A stretch of 64,000 nucleotides of DNA from Aliivibrio finisterrensis_A (GTDB lineage Bacteria > Pseudomonadota > Gammaproteobacteria > Enterobacterales > Vibrionaceae): the NCBI RefSeq assembly GCF_004167675.1, contig NZ_SEZQ01000002.1; one strand, 5' to 3'. Positions 42,853 to 51,802 of this stretch are shown one piece after another. A program made the position numbers and the translations under genes. The notes beneath the pieces were generated by a model. That model saw only the letters and a list, made by a program, of their open reading frames with translations. It was not told where the DNA came from and made no database searches. Numbering within the stretch: position 1 is the stretch's first letter; every line of letters begins with the position of its first letter.

Positions 42853-44448
42853 GTGCTATCAACTGCTAACATCACAATGCAATTTGGCGATAAGCCACTA
42901 TTTGAAAATATTTCTGTTAAGTTTGGTAACGGTAACCGTTACGGTTTAATCGGTGCTAATGGCTGTGGTAAATCTACCTTTATGAAGATTTTAGGTGGGG
43001 AATTAGAGCAGTCTGCCGGTACAGTTTCAACTGATCCTAATGAGCGTATGGCTAAATTAGGTCAAGACCAGTTCGCATTTGAAGAATACACAGTAATTGA
43101 CACCGTTATTATGGGTCATAAAGAATTGTGGAAAATCAAAGAAGAGCGTGACCGTATTTATTCTTTACCAGAAATGTCTGATGAAGATGGCATGCGCGTT
43201 GGCGATTTAGAAACTGAATTTGCAGAGATGGACGGCTACTCAGCTGAAGCTCGTGCGGGTGAACTTCTATTAGGTCTAGGTCTTCCTGAATCACAACACT
43301 TTGGCCTAATGAGCGAAGTTGCTCCAGGTCTTAAAGTTCGTGTTCTTTTAGCACAAGTTCTGTTCGCAGAACCAGATATCATGCTTCTTGATGAACCAAC
43401 GAACAACTTGGACATGCACACCATTGCATGGTTAGAAGATGTTCTTCTGGCTCGTAACTGCACAATGATCATCATCTCGCATGACCGTCATTTCTTAAAC
43501 GCAGTATGTACACACATGGCTGATGTAGATTACGGCGATATTTGTCTGTTCCCTGGTAACTACGACGAATACATGACTGCAGCAACGCAAGCTCGTGAAC
43601 AACTTCAAGCAGATAACGCTAAGAAGAAAGCGCAAATTGCTGACTTACAAACGTTCGTAAGCCGCTTCTCTGCAAACGCATCAAAAGCAAAACAAGCAAC
43701 GTCTCGTCAGAAACGTTTGGATAAAATTGAACTAACAGAGATTAAAGCATCAAGCCGTCAATCTCCTTTCATTCGTTTTGACCAAGAAAAACCACTTTTC
43801 CGTAACGCATTAGAAGTTGAAGGTCTAAAACAAGGTTACGGCGAAAACATTTTAATCAATGGTGTAAACCTAATGGTTGAAGTGGGTGAGCGCATTGCAA
43901 TCATCGGTGAAAATGGTATCGGTAAATCAACGTTCCTAAATACATTAGCGGGCGAGATGGAACCAATGTCAGGCATGGTTAAGTGGTCTGAAAATAACAA
44001 CATTGGTTTTTACGCACAAGACCACGGCCATGATTTCGCTGAAGATCTAAATCTATTAGATTGGATGGGGCAGTGGAAACAAGAAGGCGATGACGAGCAA
44101 GTGGTTCGCGGTATTCTTGGTCGCATGCTTTTCTCTCAAAGTGATATTAAGAAATCAGTAAAAGTGATTTCTGGTGGTGAGCAAGGTCGTATGTTATTTG
44201 GCAAGCTAATTATGCAAAAGCCAAACATCCTATTAATGGATGAACCAACAAACCACATGGACATGGAATCAATCGAAGCATTGAACTTGGCGCTAGAGAA
44301 CTACAAAGGTACATTAATGTTTGTATCTCATGACCGTCAGTTTGTATCTTCAATTGCAACACGCATCATCGAAATCACAAAAGATGGCGTGAACGATTTC
44401 CACGGTACTTACGAAGAGTACCTAGCAAAACAAGGTCTAAAAGGCTAA
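42853..44448 (+). CDS. ybiT: ABC-F ribosome-associated ATPase YbiT
   Basis: 531-residue soluble protein with two ABC ATPase domains and no membrane part: Walker A GANGCGKST in the first domain and GENGIGKST in the second, signatures VAPGLKVRVLLAQ and ISGGEQGRMLFGK, joined by a charged linker (TQAREQLQADNAKKKAQIADL). It aligns along its length with E. coli YbiT, an ABC-F protein acting on translating ribosomes. The start is a GTG at 42853 with GGAA 6 bases before it, since E. coli YbiT begins at that point; an in-frame TTG at 42841 is less likely. A strong terminator follows the stop. Confidence 0.92.
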   Translation: MLSTANITMQFGDKPLFENISVKFGNGNRYGLIGANGCGKSTFMKILGGELEQSAGTVSTDPNERMAKLGQDQFAFEEYTVIDTVIMGHKELWKIKEERDRIYSLPEMSDEDGMRVGDLETEFAEMDGYSAEARAGELLLGLGLPESQHFGLMSEVAPGLKVRVLLAQVLFAEPDIMLLDEPTNNLDMHTIAWLEDVLLARNCTMIIISHDRHFLNAVCTHMADVDYGDICLFPGNYDEYMTAATQAREQLQADNAKKKAQIADLQTFVSRFSANASKAKQATSRQKRLDKIELTEIKASSRQSPFIRFDQEKPLFRNALEVEGLKQGYGENILINGVNLMVEVGERIAIIGENGIGKSTFLNTLAGEMEPMSGMVKWSENNNIGFYAQDHGHDFAEDLNLLDWMGQWKQEGDDEQVVRGILGRMLFSQSDIKKSVKVISGGEQGRMLFGKLIMQKPNILLMDEPTNHMDMESIEALNLALENYKGTLMFVSHDRQFVSSIATRIIEITKDGVNDFHGTYEEYLAKQGLKG

Positions 44449-44479
44449 TTCAGAAACCTAATATTCTGGATAACAAATA

Positions 44480-44514
44480 AAATGGAAGACTAGAGATAGT
44501 CTTCCATTTTTTAT
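44480..44514. terminator. Intrinsic terminator, ybiT / ycdX
   Basis: Perfect 14-bp stem AAAATGGAAGACTA / TAGTCTTCCATTTT with a 4-base loop, then more T; it lies between convergent genes. Confidence 0.88.
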
Positions 44515-44552
44515 GTTTGTCGTAAGTGAATTTCAGTTACTTCAGCTTCAGA

Positions 44553-45302
44553 TTACTTAGTGAATCTGTCAAACTCTGGAATAGTTGCACGTCCACGTAG
44601 TGCTAAGAACTGAAGAAACTGCTTAGGAGTATGGGTAATTACTTTCTCTAATGGAAAATCAACAGCATCAATTAGCTGTTCTACCTTTTCAAACTTACCA
44701 ATATCCGCACAAAAATGCGCATCACTTCCCGTAGTGATATAAGCGCCTAGATCTTTCGCGACTTGGGCAATGTTATAACAACGATCAATACTACCGATAC
44801 GACTTCCCCCTTTAAGCGAGGTATTGTTGATCTCTATAGCGACGTTGTTATCCACTGCACATTGTATGACTTCTTCAAAATTAAAATCAAAATTTGGATT
44901 ACCCAAGTGGCCTAAGGCATCAATTCGACCTGATTCTATAATCTTGATTAATGCCTGAGTGTGTACTAACTTATTTATAGGAGGAAAAACAGGTTCATGA
45001 AAACTCGCAATTACCCAATCAAGGTTTTGATCTACAGAGGGTGGGATGTCTATATCACCTTCAATATTACAAATGTTAACTTCACAGCCTCTTATTATGG
45101 CAACACCGTGGAGAAAACGAGGTAACACTCTCTGATTACTAAAAAACCAGTAATGAGGAGCACCTGGCATAGAAGAGGCGTGATCAGTCGTGCAAAACAT
45201 TGGTAAACCAAGCTGAGAAGCTGAAAATGCATTTTCACTGATGGTGCTATAAGCATGACCACTAGCGTAGGTATGGGTATGAGTATCTACTTGAATGCGC
45301 AT
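44553..45302 (-). CDS. ycdX: PHP-domain phosphatase YcdX
   Basis: 249-residue hydrolase of the PHP superfamily with a trinuclear metal site. The histidine-rich motifs are all visible: DTHTHTYASGHAYSTI at the N-terminus, CTTDHASSMPGAPHYWFF, IASFHEPVFPP, ALGHLGNPNFDF and TTGSDAHFCADIGKF. It aligns with E. coli YcdX (about 245 residues), which has been linked to swarming and shows phosphatase activity in vitro; the physiological substrate is not settled. A single gene, with its ATG just upstream of a short divergent region shared with a small gene. Confidence 0.9.
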   Translation of the reverse strand: MRIQVDTHTHTYASGHAYSTISENAFSASQLGLPMFCTTDHASSMPGAPHYWFFSNQRVLPRFLHGVAIIRGCEVNICNIEGDIDIPPSVDQNLDWVIASFHEPVFPPINKLVHTQALIKIIESGRIDALGHLGNPNFDFNFEEVIQCAVDNNVAIEINNTSLKGGSRIGSIDRCYNIAQVAKDLGAYITTGSDAHFCADIGKFEKVEQLIDAVDFPLEKVITHTPKQFLQFLALRGRATIPEFDRFTK

Positions 45303-45445
45303 TAGTTTTCTCCTTTAAACTATAATGCGATCAGTATAACCGATTTTTGCAACTTTTAGCTTTGACATTTGTCTGACAAAGTGTAGGAAAAAGAGAAGTA
45401 ACATTCATAGCGTTGATGAACGCGTTAAAAAGGTCGAGGTTTATA

Positions 45446-45625
45446 ATGATGAATGCAGAAACATTGAAAGTTGAGCTAAATCAGCTAACAGTCTATCAAT
45501 TACGAAATCTTCAGCATGCAGTAAATAAAAAGCTGAAGGAAAAAACATCAGCAGAAATTGAGTCTAGTAGTGAACTCTTAACTGATGAAGAACTAGATAT
45601 GTTAGCTGAGGTTATGAAAAACTAA
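45446..45625 (+). CDS. Small acidic helical protein
   Basis: About 59 residues, no membrane segment. The first half is likely one helix (AETLKVELNQLTVYQLRNLQHAVNKKLKE), the second acidic (SSSELLTDEELDMLAEVMKN). GAGGT lies 5 bases before the ATG at 45446, which is better placed than upstream ATG or TTG codons in the same frame. It overlaps the convergent LysE-type gene by 4 bases at the stop codons. No family recognised. The composition recalls small regulatory or adaptor proteins, but that is speculation. Confidence 0.5.
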   Translation: MMNAETLKVELNQLTVYQLRNLQHAVNKKLKEKTSAEIESSSELLTDEELDMLAEVMKN

Positions 45626-46242
45626 CCCACAAATAACCAAACAGCGACACAAATCATCAAACTGCCTGAAATTCGGTTCATTATTTTCACGTTATTGGAA
45701 TGACCAAGTACGCGTTTAAGACCTTTACCGCCAACGGCATAAAGTGTCATACATAAGAACTCACAGATTAAAATAATAGATACAAGCGCAATTAATTGCG
45801 GTGCAATGGCATTACTTCCGTCAATAAAGGGTGGCAGTAGAGAAACCATAAATGCCCAACCTTTCGGGTTAGCAATTGCCGTAACAAAACCTTGAACCAC
45901 TAAATCCCAATCTTTTCCTTTTGGCGCTTCCGTAGCCTCTCCAGTCATAGCAAGCTTTCCTTTTGAACGCCACATTTGAACGCCGATATAAGCAAGATAA
46001 CTAGCACCTACCGCTTTAAACGCAGTAAACAACCATGGATAATTAAGCATTACTGCTGCCACACCTAATACTGCTGAAACAGCAACAATAGCTACGCCAA
46101 CGAGCTCTCCCATCATCATCCAAAGTGTGCGTTTATAACCGATGCTCATTCCTAGACTAAGTGCTAATGTCATGCACATGCCTGGAGTAACAGAGACGAA
46201 AAAAAAGGTAGGGACAAAAGCCCATAAAATAGTCGTATTCAT
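45622..46242 (-). CDS. LysE/RhtB-family amino acid exporter
   Basis: 206-residue, six-helix inner-membrane exporter. The family start WAFVPTFFFVSVTPGMCMTLALSLGMSIGYKRTLWMMMGELVG is clear (with the P-G-x-x-x conserved segment), and the second half has FVTAIANPKGWAFMVSLLPPFI. Such proteins export amino acids or homoserine lactones. The frame continues 20 codons upstream only through non-ATG codons, so the ATG at 46242 is taken. A LysR-type regulator gene lies 110 bases upstream in the same direction and may regulate it. Substrate unknown. Confidence 0.88.
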   Translation of the reverse strand: MNTTILWAFVPTFFFVSVTPGMCMTLALSLGMSIGYKRTLWMMMGELVGVAIVAVSAVLGVAAVMLNYPWLFTAFKAVGASYLAYIGVQMWRSKGKLAMTGEATEAPKGKDWDLVVQGFVTAIANPKGWAFMVSLLPPFIDGSNAIAPQLIALVSIILICEFLCMTLYAVGGKGLKRVLGHSNNVKIMNRISGSLMICVAVWLFVG

Positions 46243-46351
46243 TCTGATTAATAGATAAAAAAGTACAGAAAAACAGAGTACGGAAATTAAAGTGAAATGC
46301 AATGTAAATGTTTACATCATAATGTTAATTTTATTAATAGTGTTATATGAA

Positions 46352-47224
46352 TCAACTTAGTTTATTTTTTAAATAGTGAATAAAAAGCTGTGTTCGTGTG
46401 TGTTCATAATCTAAAGTTGGGTAGTAAGCATTGACCGATATGTGATCAGTTGTCATCTCAGGCAAGACCGAAACTAGATTACCCGAGTCAATGTCATCTA
46501 TTAGCATTTGCTTGCCGGCTAATAAGATCCCCATTCCTCGCTTTGCGGCATGAAATAAAGCTTCTGGATTTGTTGTGGCAAAATTTCCTCGTAAAGTAAC
46601 TCGTTTACCATTCGCCAGTTTTATCTCTCGTACCGGTCGTTCGCCCCAAATCAACATATTATGACGTTTTAGTTCATCTACATTATTTGGCATACCGTGT
46701 TTTTCTATATATTCTTTTGAGGCGAAAAACCCAGAGTGATGCTCAAAGAGAGGGGTGGATTTATAACTAAAAGTATTGAGCTGTTCGAGTTCTCTGCTGA
46801 TGAATACATCAATGTTGCTTTCAGGAACTTGGCCCGGTAGTGTCGTGATCAACTGAACTTTAATCTTTGGGTAGGTAGCTAGAAACTCATCCAAATACTT
46901 GATAATAAATTTGGATCCGACAGCAAGCGTTGCGCCTATTTTTAATAACCCTGTTGGTGTCTGGTTGATAGCGCGAGTTTCATCAACTAAATGCTGCCAT
47001 TGGTCCAATTGTAGCCGGGCACGTTGATAAAATAGAATGCCAGCCTCAGTTTGATGAACAGAGCGAGTCGTTCGTGTTAATAACTGTACGCCGACACGAT
47101 CTTCAAGCCAATTGATGCGTTTACTAATAGCAGAACCTGAGGTGTTCATTTGAAAAGCAGCGGCATTAAAGCTGCCTTCCTCTACTACTTTTATGTAACT
47201 TCTAACGCACTCTATCCAATCCAT
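46352..47224 (-). CDS. LysR-family transcriptional regulator
   Basis: 290 residues: N-terminal winged helix-turn-helix (about 1-60; CVRSYIKVVEEGSFNAAAFQMNTSGSAISKRINWLEDRVGVQLLTRTTRSVHQTEAG) and a periplasmic-binding-protein-like effector domain. It belongs to the AaeR/CrgA-like branch by its N-terminus. AGGA lies 7 bases before the ATG. It is divergent from a Bcr/CflA exporter (78 bases between) and upstream of a LysE exporter, so either or both exporters may be its targets. The inducer is unknown. Confidence 0.9.
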   Translation of the reverse strand: MDWIECVRSYIKVVEEGSFNAAAFQMNTSGSAISKRINWLEDRVGVQLLTRTTRSVHQTEAGILFYQRARLQLDQWQHLVDETRAINQTPTGLLKIGATLAVGSKFIIKYLDEFLATYPKIKVQLITTLPGQVPESNIDVFISRELEQLNTFSYKSTPLFEHHSGFFASKEYIEKHGMPNNVDELKRHNMLIWGERPVREIKLANGKRVTLRGNFATTNPEALFHAAKRGMGILLAGKQMLIDDIDSGNLVSVLPEMTTDHISVNAYYPTLDYEHTRTQLFIHYLKNKLS

Positions 47225-47302
47225 GATTAATTCCTATTAGGACGCAATGTGATTCCTCTAGTTGCTATTATCAATGATATTGATTGAATGTAAACTAGCG
47301 AT

Positions 47303-48514
47303 ATGAATAAAAATAAGACACAAACGCTATCATCAGGTCGCTTAAATAAAACGCCATTACTTCTTGCTATGATGATCATTGCGACGGGGCAAGTCGGCGT
47401 GAGTATTTATTTGCCATCCCTTCCACTAATAAGCCAAGATCTTGGGGTTTCGTCTTCTGATGCTCAACTTCTAGTCACGCTTTTTTTAGTTGGCTTTGGT
47501 GGTTCACAGCTGTTTTATGGCCCTTTGTCTGATGCACTTGGACGACGACCAATATTTATTTTAGGGCAGGGGATTTATTTGTTAGGGACATTTGTCTGTT
47601 TTGCTATGACAGATAATTTTACCGCGTTAGTGTTTGGTAGATTACTTCAAGGCCTTGGAGCGGGCAGTGCATCGGTACTTGGTCGAAGCGTGTTAAGGGA
47701 CAGTTACAGTGGACATCACTTAACCAAGGCAATGTCTTATATTTCGATAACTGCGTCTATATTACCGATACTTGCACCGGTAATTGGAGGCTGGATCGCT
47801 TGGCACTTTAGTTGGCAATGGGTATTTGGTTTTGTGCTTATTTATTTAATGAGCATTTTAACTATTGGTTATTTTATCTTGCCAGAAACCTTGCCGTATA
47901 AGCCTGAGAAGTTCAGTATCCTTCAAACATTACGAGACTATGGTTCTTTATTTGGTAATGCTCAAGTGATCTCAAGTGCGAGTTTAAACTGGGTGAGCTA
48001 TTTAAGTAGTTTGGTTTCGGTCTCTTTATTGCCCTTTTTGCTTCAAGATGGGTTAGGACTTACTGCGGCTGAATATGGAGAAGTGATGATTATCCCATCA
48101 GCAGGGCTCATGATCGGTAGCTTTATTCTCAATAGCTTAAATAAACGTTGTAGTGTTATTCAATTGATGGGAATAGCGCTCGGGATAATGACAATATCAG
48201 GCTTATCATTGGTATTTTTTGAAACCTCACTGTTTTCACTGGTTTTTGGATTCACATTACTCGCAGTCGCTCAGGGCATTTCATTCCCACTCTCTATTAA
48301 TTTATTACTGGCTCCACATACTAAAAAAGTAGGGACAATCTCGGCCTTATCAGGTTCTGTTCAAATGTGCTTAGCAGGATTACTTGGCGGTTATTTGGTG
48401 AAGGATTGGGTGACTGATCAAAACAGTTTAGGTTTCTTTTATTTACTGATCACAGTGATCATGCTCGTTGTTTTATTATGGAATAAGCAAGTTCAATCTG
48501 ATAATAATCAATAA
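47303..48514 (+). CDS. MFS multidrug exporter, Bcr/CflA family
   Basis: 403-residue, twelve-helix proton antiporter. Signature segments: YLPSLPLISQDLGVSSSDAQLLVTLFLVGFGGSQLFYGPLSDALGRRPIF for helices 1-3 and GRLLQGLGAGSASVLGRSVLRD for helix 4, both diagnostic of Bcr/CflA. The ATG is preceded by a poor ribosome site. Divergent from the LysR gene, which probably controls it. It is a separate lineage from the MFS gene at 40754, with only general family similarity. Confidence 0.9.
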   Translation: MNKNKTQTLSSGRLNKTPLLLAMMIIATGQVGVSIYLPSLPLISQDLGVSSSDAQLLVTLFLVGFGGSQLFYGPLSDALGRRPIFILGQGIYLLGTFVCFAMTDNFTALVFGRLLQGLGAGSASVLGRSVLRDSYSGHHLTKAMSYISITASILPILAPVIGGWIAWHFSWQWVFGFVLIYLMSILTIGYFILPETLPYKPEKFSILQTLRDYGSLFGNAQVISSASLNWVSYLSSLVSVSLLPFLLQDGLGLTAAEYGEVMIIPSAGLMIGSFILNSLNKRCSVIQLMGIALGIMTISGLSLVFFETSLFSLVFGFTLLAVAQGISFPLSINLLLAPHTKKVGTISALSGSVQMCLAGLLGGYLVKDWVTDQNSLGFFYLLITVIMLVVLLWNKQVQSDNNQ

Positions 48515-48731
48515 AATCAATTTACTACAGGTTCTTTAGTGAAGAGTTCTGGCTTTCTTAATCTAGATAAAAGTAATCTGATGTTTAATTTTGCAAAAGT
48601 AAAAATAACCAAAGCTATATATTGAATTTTTAATTTAATGTGAAGTAAAGCACTGTATAGTTTGATTTATCAGCATTTCTGCATAAATATTAAAGATGTA
48701 AATCATTTGTTAACTTACTGCAGGGGGCATC

Positions 48732-49388
48732 ATGTTACATTCACACGGTACAACATTGCAGCTGACACAATTAAGTCATGCTGCGGTTCATCAACTCGCA
48801 CCTTCATTTTCTGGTTTGCCTAAAACGTTACACGCTGATGGTAACTTTCGCTTAAGACGTTATTCCGTTATTCGCATGGTAAACGAGAAAGTGGTAGAAA
48901 CAAATAAACATAACTTTGTGCAAAGTGAAGAGATTAACCATTACCAAGGTGATGTCATTCGTGAGTTTGAAGGCATTGAAAGTGATATTTTACACAGTGA
49001 AGGCATGGCTGAAATGTGTCAGGTCTTTATGGATCTTAATCATTTACCAAATGGGCAAGAGATTGAAATACATCAAATGCGCATTGCCGCGATTTATGAA
49101 GAAACCCAAATTGCTCCAGAAGGCGTTCATCAAGATGGTTTCGATCATATCGCGTTGATCGGTATTGATCGTTCAAATATTGAAGGAGGAGAATTACTTG
49201 TATACAAAGACTCAAACGAAGAACCGTTTTTTAGAAAAATTTTAGAAGATGGCGAAGTCGCTATGGTTGATGATAGAAAACTATGGCACAACGGCAAGCC
49301 AATTCGATTGATTGAACAAGGTCATGAAGGGCATATGGATGTATTTGTATTAACCGCAAAGGATAACCTTGATGACTTTCACGCCTGA
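48732..49388 (+). CDS. 2-oxoglutarate/Fe(II) dioxygenase, 2OG-Fe dioxygenase (PF10014-like) family
   Basis: 218 residues. A double-stranded beta-helix core holds the iron triad H133-x-D135 (GVHQDGFDHI) and H186 (KLWHNGKPI), with an Arg soon after (PIRLIEQG) fit to bind 2-oxoglutarate. It resembles the family that includes bacterial free L-isoleucine hydroxylases, so a free amino acid or similar metabolite is a plausible substrate; this is an inference from family. The ribosome site AGGGGG is strong. The following PLP-enzyme gene starts 17 bases before its stop, meaning the two are coupled. Confidence 0.83.
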   Translation: MLHSHGTTLQLTQLSHAAVHQLAPSFSGLPKTLHADGNFRLRRYSVIRMVNEKVVETNKHNFVQSEEINHYQGDVIREFEGIESDILHSEGMAEMCQVFMDLNHLPNGQEIEIHQMRIAAIYEETQIAPEGVHQDGFDHIALIGIDRSNIEGGELLVYKDSNEEPFFRKILEDGEVAMVDDRKLWHNGKPIRLIEQGHEGHMDVFVLTAKDNLDDFHA

Positions 49389-50604
49389 GCAAGCCCGTTT
49401 GCAATTTCCATCTTTAGCGCAAACAACTAATGAGCTTCCGGTTGTATTTCTAGATGGCCCCGGAGGCTCTCAAGTCCCCAATTCTGTACTAACAGCGATG
49501 ACAGAATACCTTGGTTATTCTAACTCCAATCTAGGTGGCCATTTTTTTTCAAGCCAAATAACGAATACTGTAATGGATACCGCTCGATCTTCTTGCGCTG
49601 CGTTATTAAATGCACCAAGCAGTAGCAATATTGTTTTTGGGGCTAATATGACGTCCTTAACGTTTCAGTTAAGCCGAGCGATAAGTCGAGATTGGAAAGA
49701 GGGTGATGAGATCATCGTCACCGCATTAGATCATTATTCTAATGTATCAAGCTGGCAGCAAGCGGCAGAAGATAAAGGAGTTATTGTTCACCAAGTTCGA
49801 GTTAATACGATTGATTGTACCTTGGATATGGATCATTTTTATTCACTGCTGTCTGATAAAACCAAGTTGGTTGCCACGACATTCGCTTCTAATACCACAG
49901 GCTCTTTAGTTGATGTGAAGTCGATGATTAACGCTGCACATGGTATTGATGCGATGGTGTATGTTGATGCGGTTCACTACGCCCCTCATCATTTAATTGA
50001 TGTACAAGATCTTGATTGTGATTTTTTAGCCTGCTCAGCGTATAAATTTTTTGGCCCCCATGTCGGTATTGCTTATGTGTCTACCAAATGGTTACAAACG
50101 CTTTCGCCATATAAAGTTGAACCCGCCACAAATATAGGACCAGGCCGATTTGAGACGGGCACACAAAGCTTTGAAGGGCTGGCTGGCGTTACAGCAGCTA
50201 TTGAGTATTTGGCTCAATGGGGAGCAAAAGAGGCGAGTTTACGAGAAAGGCTTATCTCTAGTTTTATTCAGTACGAGCAACATGAATTAGCATTGACGCA
50301 CTATTTTTTAAATAAATTAGAGAGTAGGCCTTGGATTTCATTGTTTGGTATTAGTGATCCTGAAAATTGCATTAATCGGACACCAACGTTCGCTATTCGA
50401 CTTCAAGACCATACACCAGAAGTAGTAGCTAATGAATTAGGTTTGCATAATGTGTGTGTATGGAATGGGCATTTTTATGCGCTTGGTTTAGTTAAGCAGT
50501 TAAATCTAGAAGCGTATGGGGGTGTTGTTCGGATTGGATTTATGCATTACAACACCGTCGATGAAATAGACTACTTATTTTCGTTATTAGATGCACTGGC
50601 ATAA
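49372..50604 (+). CDS. PLP-dependent class V aminotransferase / cysteine desulfurase-like protein
   Basis: 410-residue fold-type I PLP enzyme related to SufS/CsdA. Visible: VVFLDGPGGSQVPNSVLTAM at the start, TALDHYSNVSSW, MVYVDAVHYAPHHLIDV with the cofactor Asp, and the Schiff-base Lys in CSAYKFFGPHVGIAYVS. A mobile-loop cysteine as in true desulfurases is not obvious, so the activity may be a lyase or aminotransferase. The ATG at 49372 has AGGA 8 bases upstream and overlaps the end of the dioxygenase gene. Its 3' end overlaps a convergent cytochrome gene by 34 bases. Confidence 0.82.
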   Translation: MTFTPEQARLQFPSLAQTTNELPVVFLDGPGGSQVPNSVLTAMTEYLGYSNSNLGGHFFSSQITNTVMDTARSSCAALLNAPSSSNIVFGANMTSLTFQLSRAISRDWKEGDEIIVTALDHYSNVSSWQQAAEDKGVIVHQVRVNTIDCTLDMDHFYSLLSDKTKLVATTFASNTTGSLVDVKSMINAAHGIDAMVYVDAVHYAPHHLIDVQDLDCDFLACSAYKFFGPHVGIAYVSTKWLQTLSPYKVEPATNIGPGRFETGTQSFEGLAGVTAAIEYLAQWGAKEASLRERLISSFIQYEQHELALTHYFLNKLESRPWISLFGISDPENCINRTPTFAIRLQDHTPEVVANELGLHNVCVWNGHFYALGLVKQLNLEAYGGVVRIGFMHYNTVDEIDYLFSLLDALA

Positions 50605-50897
50605 AACGCAGCAATGTCTTTTAAATCTTGATCATTGAGTCGTTGCAACTGGGCCTTCATCATTTGTGCTAGGGGGCCCTTTCTTTCGTCATTTTGATAC
50701 GATTTCATTGAGCTATATAAATACATTTCATTTTGCATATCTAAATTAGGGTAGCTTGAGTTCATCGCCTTTCCTGTTTCACCATGACAAAAAATACAGC
50801 TTGGCGCTTTTAATTTACCTTTAACAGGATCACCTAATGTATTTGCGTAAGTGGTGTTTGAAGCGCAAAGCAGGGCAATCAAAATCCATTTAATCAT
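50571..50897 (-). CDS. Small periplasmic c-type cytochrome
   Basis: 108 residues with a signal peptide (MIKWILIALLCASNTTYA) and one haem c site, CIFCH at residues 34-38. A downstream Met in the SYPNLDMQNEMYLYSSMKSY region can be the sixth ligand, as in the cytochrome c553/c4-half proteins with the L-x-D-L-x-D-I-A-A-F-Y-A C-terminal helix (DQDLKDIAAFYASA). It would shuttle electrons in the periplasm. The gene ends inside the convergent PLP enzyme gene (34 bases). No linked oxidase or partner. Confidence 0.87.
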   Translation of the reverse strand: MIKWILIALLCASNTTYANTLGDPVKGKLKAPSCIFCHGETGKAMNSSYPNLDMQNEMYLYSSMKSYQNDERKGPLAQMMKAQLQRLNDQDLKDIAAFYASASNNENK

Positions 50898-51190
50898 TAT
50901 CGTTAGCTTTTACTCATATTAATGTTAATTTTCATATTAAGTTATTGTTGATGCATGAACAATGAAAAGTGTCAGTTTTTTTAGCTATATTTACTACTAA
51001 ATCACATAAGCTAACGTCTTGTTTCTTTGATGAAAATGAATTTAATGGTCACCATTGTTTTTATTTGAGAGTGAGCTTTGAATTCTGTGTATTAATTCAA
51101 GATATAACAAATTTAAACGGTCTATAGTTTACAGAGTGATCCAAATAGTAATCTCTTCCGTAGTAGTCTTAAATTGTTATGGAGGTAGAT
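50898..51190. other. Intergenic region upstream of the ECF sigma gene
   Basis: About 290 bases between divergent genes, AT-rich. It holds the ECF-type promoter at 51137-51162 and the strong GGAGGT ribosome site at 51181. Nothing else is recognisable. Confidence 0.5.
51137..51162 (+). promoter_or_regulatory. ECF-type autoregulatory promoter of the sigma gene
   Basis: TGATCC (51137-51142), 16 bases, then CGTA (51159-51162). TGATCC is the -35 element known for Rhodobacter-type RpoE promoters, and the same spacing recurs at 52483, before the operon that follows chrR. The start codon is 29 bases further on, so a short leader is expected. Confidence 0.65.
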
Positions 51191-51802
51191 ATGCAAACTC
51201 AGCACATAGAAGTGAGCAGTCGATTGAACTCTAGTTATAAGCCGATACAAAATGAAGAGGATGTCGCCAAGCTAGATTCTTGGTTAAATCTGGTGGGTGA
51301 AGCTCAAGATAAAGTGGCATTTTCACAGTTATTTTCTTGGTTTGCGCCGAAGATCCGCGCCTACGGAATTAAAAAATTTAATGATCCAACCTTGGCAATG
51401 GATTTGGTTCAAGAAACCATGACGTTAGTGTGGCGAAAAGCGGCGTTGTTTAATCAGACCAAAGGAAATGCATCAGGGTGGATTTTTACCGTAATGCGTA
51501 ACCATAGTTTTGATATGTTACGTAAAATGCAATCAAATAAGGAAGATACAATCAGTAGTGATTTATGGCCTCTGTTTGATAAGCAAATAGAAACAAAAGA
51601 AACCGATTGGTTAGAGTCAAAACAGTTACACCGTTTAGTAGGTTTGCTACCACAGGCTCAACGAGTGGTTGTTGAAGGGTTATATATTCAAGGATTAACT
51701 CAACAAGAATTGTCAGAGCATCTTGGACAGCCCATAGGAACCATAAAATCCAGACTACGCCTAGCGTTAAGTAAACTGAGACAGGAGTATGAGAATGACT
51801 AA
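51191..51802 (+). CDS. ECF sigma factor, Rhodobacter RpoE type (partner of ChrR)
   Basis: 203 residues with region 2 (FSQLFSWFAPKIRAYGIKKFNDPTLAMDLVQETMTLVWRKAALFN) and region 4 (LPQAQRVVVEGLYIQGLTQQELSEHLGQPIGTIKSRLRLALSKL). Directly followed by chrR with an 8-base overlap, which identifies it as the ECF11 sigma that responds to singlet oxygen in Rhodobacter and to blue light in vibrios. The ATG at 51191 is preceded by GGAGGT, so an in-frame ATG at 51179 is rejected because it would lie upstream of that site. It is released when ChrR is removed and is likely to drive its own promoter, the lipid operon and perhaps the photolyase. Confidence 0.92.
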   Translation: MQTQHIEVSSRLNSSYKPIQNEEDVAKLDSWLNLVGEAQDKVAFSQLFSWFAPKIRAYGIKKFNDPTLAMDLVQETMTLVWRKAALFNQTKGNASGWIFTVMRNHSFDMLRKMQSNKEDTISSDLWPLFDKQIETKETDWLESKQLHRLVGLLPQAQRVVVEGLYIQGLTQQELSEHLGQPIGTIKSRLRLALSKLRQEYEND

